Origin: Pseudomonas sp. MPC6
GTDB lineage: Bacteria > Pseudomonadota > Gammaproteobacteria > Pseudomonadales > Pseudomonadaceae
Assembly (NCBI RefSeq): GCF_006094435.1
Contig: NZ_CP034783.1
Span: forward strand, 3,499,001-3,563,000
DNA: 64,000 nt
Direction of reading: 5' to 3'
In this document: in pieces, positions 59,912-64,000 of the stretch
Layout: every line of letters starts with the position of its first letter
Position numbering within the stretch: the stretch's first letter is position 1
The notes under the pieces: model-generated
Seen by the model: the letters and a program-made list of their open reading frames with translations, nothing else
Told to the model about the DNA's origin: nothing
Database searches by the model: none
Made by a program: the position numbers and the translations under genes

Positions 59912-61492
59912 TTAGAGGGTGTCGCGGGTGGGTTGGCCGTCCACCAGGCGCTGGATGCCCAGCGGATTGGCATTCTTCAGGGCTTCGGGCAGCAAGCTGT
60001 CCGGGTAGTTCTGGAAACACACCGGCCGCAGGAAGCGATCGATCGCCAGGGTACCCACCGACGTCCCGCGCGCATCGGACGTCGCCGGATACGGCCCGCC
60101 ATGGACCATCGAATCGCAGACTTCCACACCGGTCGGATAACCGTTGAGCAGGATCCGTCCGACCTTCTGTTCCAGCACCGCCGTCAGCTCGCCGAACTGT
60201 TCGAAATCTGCCGGCTCGCCAATGATGGTCGCCGTCAGTTGCCCATGCAGCTTGTGCAACGCGGCACTGAGTTGGGCCTGATCGGCGACTTCGACGAACA
60301 CCGTGGTCGGCCCGAACACTTCCTCTTGCAGCACTTCATCGCCCTCGAGCAACAGGCTGACCTGCGCCTTGAACAGCTGCGGCTGCGCCTGATTCCCCGC
60401 CTGCGGGCGGCCGGCCAGGTGTTCGATGCCGGGATGCGCGAGGAGTTTTTGCAGGCCCTTGCCATAGCTGCTCAAGGTGCCGGCGTTGAGCATGGTCTGC
60501 GCCGGCTGATCGGCCATCAACCCGGCCACCTGCTGCACGAAGGCGCTGAACTGCGGCGAGCGAATCCCGAGCACCAGGCCCGGATTGGTGCAGAACTGGC
60601 CGCAACCCTGTACCACCGAAGCGCTCAGCTCGCGGGCCACGCTTTCAGCGCGCGCGGCCAGGGCCTGGGGCAGCACGATCACCGGGTTGATGCTCGACAT
60701 TTCGGCGAACACCGGGATCGGCTGGGGACGAGCCGCGGCCATGTCGCACAATGCCCGGCCACCCTTGAGCGAGCCGGTGAAACCGACCGCCTGGATCGCC
60801 GGATGCTTGACCAGCGCTTCGCCGACCCCGGCGCCGTAGATCATGTTGAACACGCCCGCCGGCATCGCGGTTTTTTCCGCAGCGCGCAGGATCGCATCGG
60901 CGACCCGTTCGGCCGTGGCCATGTGCCCGCTGTGGGCCTTGAACACCACCGGGCAACCGGCGGCCAATGCCGAAGCGGTGTCACCGCCGGCCGTGGAAAA
61001 GGCCAGGGGAAAGTTGCTCGCGCCAAACACCGCCACCGGTCCGAGGCCGATGCGGTACTGGCGCAGGTCGGGACGCGGTGCCGGCTGGCGTTCCGGCAAG
61101 GCCTGATCGATCCGCGCACCGTAGAAATCACCGCGCCGCAGCACCTTGGCGAACAGCCGCATCTGGCCGCTGGTGCGACCGCGCTCGCCCTGGATCCGTG
61201 CAGCCGGCAACGCGGTTTCGCGACAGACCAGGGCGACAAACTCATCGCCCAGGGCATCGAGTTCATCGGCCACCGCGTCGAGAAACTGTGCCCGGCGCTC
61301 GGCGCTCAGGCTGCGATAGGCCGGGTAAGCAGCGGCGGCAGCCCTGGCGGCGGCGTCGACTTCTGCCAGGGTGGCTTGGTGGAAATCGTGGGGCAAGGCT
61401 TCGCCGGTGCTGGCGTCGACGCTTTTGACGATGACAGTGCCGGCAGCGCTACGCTGCCCGCCGATGTAGTTGTGGCCAATAATCCGGTTCAT
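59912..61492 (-). CDS. Aldehyde dehydrogenase (NADP+), alpha-ketoglutarate-semialdehyde type
   Basis: The protein has 526 residues. The family marks are GPVAVFGASNFPLAF, VVFKAHSGHMAT, GFTGSLKGGRALC, the general base in PVFAEMSSINPV and the nucleophile Cys in GCGQFCTNPGL. The long N-terminus and NADP preference are typical of 2,5-dioxopentanoate dehydrogenase, which makes 2-oxoglutarate from sugar-acid or hydroxyproline breakdown. It is in one operon with an AraD1-like gene (11 bp apart) and an MFS transporter. Confidence 0.93.
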   Translation of the reverse strand: MNRIIGHNYIGGQRSAAGTVIVKSVDASTGEALPHDFHQATLAEVDAAARAAAAAYPAYRSLSAERRAQFLDAVADELDALGDEFVALVCRETALPAARIQGERGRTSGQMRLFAKVLRRGDFYGARIDQALPERQPAPRPDLRQYRIGLGPVAVFGASNFPLAFSTAGGDTASALAAGCPVVFKAHSGHMATAERVADAILRAAEKTAMPAGVFNMIYGAGVGEALVKHPAIQAVGFTGSLKGGRALCDMAAARPQPIPVFAEMSSINPVIVLPQALAARAESVARELSASVVQGCGQFCTNPGLVLGIRSPQFSAFVQQVAGLMADQPAQTMLNAGTLSSYGKGLQKLLAHPGIEHLAGRPQAGNQAQPQLFKAQVSLLLEGDEVLQEEVFGPTTVFVEVADQAQLSAALHKLHGQLTATIIGEPADFEQFGELTAVLEQKVGRILLNGYPTGVEVCDSMVHGGPYPATSDARGTSVGTLAIDRFLRPVCFQNYPDSLLPEALKNANPLGIQRLVDGQPTRDTL

Positions 61493-61502
61493 GTAGATAT
61501 CC

Positions 61503-62495
61503 TCAAAGGGTGCCGACGGTGCCGGGTTCGAACGCCGCTTCGACGGGTTCGATGCCGTTGATCAACGGCGCGCCGAACTCGGCCTGGCTGATCTCGAACA
61601 CGTCACCCGGTCGGGTGCGAATGCCGTCGGCGAAAGACAGGGTCGCGGTGCCGAAGAAGTGAATGTGCACATCCCCCGGACGCAGGAACTGGCTGTATTT
61701 GAAATGGTGGTACTCGAGGTTTTCCAGGCTATGGCACATGTTGGCTTCGCCGCTGAGAAACTCGTCCTGCCACAGCACCTCGCCGTCGCGCAGGATGCGG
61801 CTGGTGCCTGCCAGGTGTTGAGGTAGTTCACCGACCCGAAGCTCCGGGCCATAACTGCAACTGCGCAACTTTGAATGGGCCAGGTACAGGTAGTTCTTGC
61901 GCTCCATCACGTGATCGGAAAACTCGTTGCCGACCGCAAAACCCAGGCGCCAGGGTTTGCCATCCTGGCCGATGACGTACAGGCCACCGAGCTCTGGCTC
62001 TTCACCGGCATCTTCGGCAAAGGGTGGCAGCGGGAACGGTTGGCCCGGACGCACGACAATACTGCCGTCGCCCTTGTAGAACCATTCCGGTTGCACACCG
62101 GCCTGCCCCGCCACCGGTTTACCGCCCTCCACGCCCCACTTGAAGATGCGCATGGTGTCGGTCATCGCAGCTTCGTCACCGGCCTGCTGATGCATCTTGT
62201 CCCGCGCCGAGGCACTGCCCAGATGGGTCAGGCCGGTGCCGCTCACGAGCATGTGCGCCGGGTCCGGATGGTCCAGCGGCGGCAGGATACGCAGCGTGGC
62301 CAACAGCTGCGCGTAGTCATGGCTGATGCCCAGGCCCTGGGTTTTCACCTGTTGCTCCAGGTTGACGCCCGCCTCAATCGCTGCCAAGGCCAGGTCGCGA
62401 ACCGTGCGCGCGTCTTGCACTTCACGCACCCGATCATCCTCGACTACACCGACGCGGCGCTCGCCGTTACTCAATTCGAACTGAACCAAACGCAT
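61503..62495 (-). CDS. AraD1/fumarylacetoacetate hydrolase family enzyme
   Basis: The protein has 330 residues from ATG 62495 (AGGAG upstream); the longer frame runs through a REPIN and is wrong. The FAH-fold pattern includes SGTGLTHLGSASARDKMHQQ, GVEGGKPVAGQAGVQPEWFY, GEEPELGGLYVIG and HIHFFGTATLSFADGIR. Related AraD1 proteins dehydrate 2-keto-3-deoxy pentonates to ketoglutarate semialdehyde, which the next enzyme oxidises. The pathway fits L-arabonate or xylonate use (inference). Confidence 0.87.
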   Translation of the reverse strand: MRLVQFELSNGERRVGVVEDDRVREVQDARTVRDLALAAIEAGVNLEQQVKTQGLGISHDYAQLLATLRILPPLDHPDPAHMLVSGTGLTHLGSASARDKMHQQAGDEAAMTDTMRIFKWGVEGGKPVAGQAGVQPEWFYKGDGSIVVRPGQPFPLPPFAEDAGEEPELGGLYVIGQDGKPWRLGFAVGNEFSDHVMERKNYLYLAHSKLRSCSYGPELRVGELPQHLAGTSRILRDGEVLWQDEFLSGEANMCHSLENLEYHHFKYSQFLRPGDVHIHFFGTATLSFADGIRTRPGDVFEISQAEFGAPLINGIEPVEAAFEPGTVGTL

Positions 62496-62535
62496 GGTTT
62501 TTCTCCTGTAAACAAAACTGCAATTCAACGCACCC

Positions 62536-62629
62536 TCTGTAGGAGCTGGCTTGCCAGCGAAGACGGCGGCACATCCAATATCAATGTCGACTGACACACC
62601 GCTTTCGCTGGCAAGCCAGCTCCTACAGG
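62536..62629. repeat. REPIN (TAGGAGCTGGCTTGCCAGC class)
   Basis: CTGTAGGAGCTGGCTTGCCA and the inverted arm GGCAAGCCAGCTCCTACAGG flank a 42-nt spacer, placed between the MFS and AraD1 genes. Confidence 0.9.
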
Positions 62630-62661
62630 TCCGTATCAGGTCTGTGATAGGGGTGCGTGCG

Positions 62662-63984
62662 TCAAGTACGGCTCGCCCCCCGGGCACTGGCCGCAAACTG
62701 GTCAGCCGGCAACGCTTGCTTGCGCTCCAGCACGCGATACACCACGCCGGTCAGGATTAGCCCGAACATCATCACACCGGACAGGAAGTACAACCCCGAC
62801 GCGAGATTCCCGGTGTATTCCTTCAGCGCACCGATCACGAACGGCCCGATGTAGCCACCCAGGTTGCCTACCGAATTGATCAAGGCGATCCCGGCGGCCG
62901 CGCTGGCGCCAGCGAAGAAACGACCCGGCAACGTCCAGAACACCGCCGTGCAGGAAAACAGCGCGAATGCCACCAGGCACAACGCGCCCAGTTGCAGCAC
63001 CGGCACCGTCAGCCAGGCGCTGAGGAACAGACCGATGGCGCCCAACACGTAAAGCACGGCCAGGTGACCATAGCGATCATTCAAGCGATCGGAACTGCGC
63101 GGAATGATCAGCAAACCGATGATCCCGAAGATGTAGGGTACCGACGACACGAAACCAGTCACCAGATCGGTGCCGCCAAATTGCTTGATCAAGGTCGGCA
63201 GCCACAAACCCAAGCCATAGATGCTCAGCGTCACCGGCAGATAAAACAGCGCCAGCAGCAACACGCGTTTGTCCTTCAGCGCATGCAGCGGATTGCCGTG
63301 GCGGGTCTGGCCGTACTCCTCAAGATCCTTTTGCAGTTCGCCGGTCAGCCAGTCCTTCTCGGCCTGATCCATCCATTTCACGTGCTTGGGGCCATCGGGC
63401 AACCAACGCAGCACCGGCCAGGTCAACAGGATCGCCGGCGTGCCGATGACGATGAACAGCCACTGCCAGCCGTGCAGACCCAGGATGCCGTCCATGCCGA
63501 GCAAGCCGCCGGATACCGGGCCGGTGATCAACATGGCGATGGGTTGGGACAGGATGAACAACCCGAGGATCTTGCCGCGATGGCGAACCGGGAACCATTG
63601 GGTGATGTAGTAGAGAACGCCCGGGAAGAATCCGGCTTCGGCCGCGCCGAGCAGGAAGCGCATCACATAGAAGCTGTGCGGCCCCTGGACGAAGGCCATG
63701 CCGATGGTGATGGCGCCCCAGGTGATCATGATTCGCGCAAACCAGCGCCGCGCACCGAAGCGTTCGAGCATCAGGTTGCTGGGGATTTCCAGCAGGAAGT
63801 AACCAATGAAGAACAGCCCGGCACCCAGACCGTAGGCGGCGTCACCGATGCCGAGATCGGCGCCCATGTGCAGCTTGGCGAAGCCTACGGCGGAACGATC
63901 CACATAGGCGATCAGGTACAGCAGGATCAGGAAGGGAATTAGTTTCAGTGTGATGCGACGAATAAGCCGCAGTTCCTGGCTCAT
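62662..63984 (-). CDS. MFS transporter, anion:cation symporter (ACS) family
   Basis: The protein has 440 residues with 12 membrane helices. ACS hallmarks are the start (RRITLKLIPFLILLYLIAYV with DRSAVGFAKLHM), GLGAGLFFIGYFLLEIPSNL and FFPGVLYYITQWFPVRHRGK. The family imports organic acids such as hexuronates, aldonates, phthalate or tartrate with protons. Its location upstream of the semialdehyde dehydrogenase and AraD1 genes points to a sugar acid. GGAG precedes the ATG at 63984, and the 16 bases to the window edge hold nothing else. Confidence 0.92.
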   Translation of the reverse strand: MSQELRLIRRITLKLIPFLILLYLIAYVDRSAVGFAKLHMGADLGIGDAAYGLGAGLFFIGYFLLEIPSNLMLERFGARRWFARIMITWGAITIGMAFVQGPHSFYVMRFLLGAAEAGFFPGVLYYITQWFPVRHRGKILGLFILSQPIAMLITGPVSGGLLGMDGILGLHGWQWLFIVIGTPAILLTWPVLRWLPDGPKHVKWMDQAEKDWLTGELQKDLEEYGQTRHGNPLHALKDKRVLLLALFYLPVTLSIYGLGLWLPTLIKQFGGTDLVTGFVSSVPYIFGIIGLLIIPRSSDRLNDRYGHLAVLYVLGAIGLFLSAWLTVPVLQLGALCLVAFALFSCTAVFWTLPGRFFAGASAAAGIALINSVGNLGGYIGPFVIGALKEYTGNLASGLYFLSGVMMFGLILTGVVYRVLERKQALPADQFAASARGASRT

Positions 63985-64000
63985 GAGATCGGTCTCCGAT

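Overview
The window looks like chromosome of a Pseudomonas of the fluorescens group. The evidence is high-GC codon use, many REP/REPIN palindromes of the Pseudomonas type (TAGGAGCTGGCTTGCCAGC and GGGAGCGAGCTTGCTCGC classes), and gene orders that match remembered P. aeruginosa loci (PA4129-PA4134; PA0690-PA0701 with the PUMA3 genes; the large gdhB; a bat operon). I saw no rRNA, tRNA, CRISPR array, prophage or insertion sequence. Assignments come from reading motifs and gene order; no database search was run.

Layout. 1-6.6 kb: the 3' part of a heme-binding HEAT/TPR protein, a sulfite/nitrite reductase with its DUF934 partner, a divergent orphan cbb3 oxidase subunit (CcoN4-like) with a small membrane protein, a hypothetical protein and a GNAT acetyltransferase. 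6.7-31.6 kb: the dominant feature, a two-partner secretion locus. It holds a 4152-residue filamentous-haemagglutinin-like exoprotein (TpsA, PdtA-like), its transporter (TpsB, PdtB-like), and a co-oriented operon for an ExbB carrying a fused DUF2341/LamG periplasmic domain, ExbD, a TonB-like protein, a porin, a coiled-coil periplasmic protein, a YbjN-like protein and a PpiC-type isomerase, followed by a LysR regulator. Upstream of tpsA lies a cell-surface-signalling cassette: a VreA-like STN/TonB_C protein without a beta-barrel, an ECF sigma factor and a FecR-type anti-sigma factor. The tpsA and tpsB upstream regions share a long, evenly spaced motif, which suggests co-regulation by this sigma factor and/or PhoB.

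31.7-36.3 kb: small accessory genes (exported peptide, AhpD-like protein, MocR regulator, ABM monooxygenase, periplasmic cupin, lipoprotein). 36.4-41.3 kb: the giant NAD-glutamate dehydrogenase gdhB. 41.8-43.7 kb: an AT-richer S8 peptidase with PKD and chitin-binding-like domains, interrupted by an apparent -1 frameshift in an A7 run. 44.4-51.2 kb: a complete bat aerotolerance-type operon (MoxR, DUF58, DUF4381, two VWA proteins, BatD). 51.5-57 kb: sbcD-sbcC and a GST-like gene. 57.1-59.7 kb: small exported proteins, a 6-phosphogluconolactonase-like beta-propeller and an acidic small protein. 59.9-64 kb: a sugar-acid catabolic set (ketoglutarate-semialdehyde dehydrogenase, AraD1/FAH-family enzyme, MFS transporter).

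How the genes may work together: the CSS cassette probably senses a periplasmic or surface cue through VreA and frees the sigma factor. The sigma factor then transcribes tpsA and the tpsB-exbBD-tonB-porin-chaperone operon, producing a very large surface or secreted protein together with an energised export and folding apparatus.
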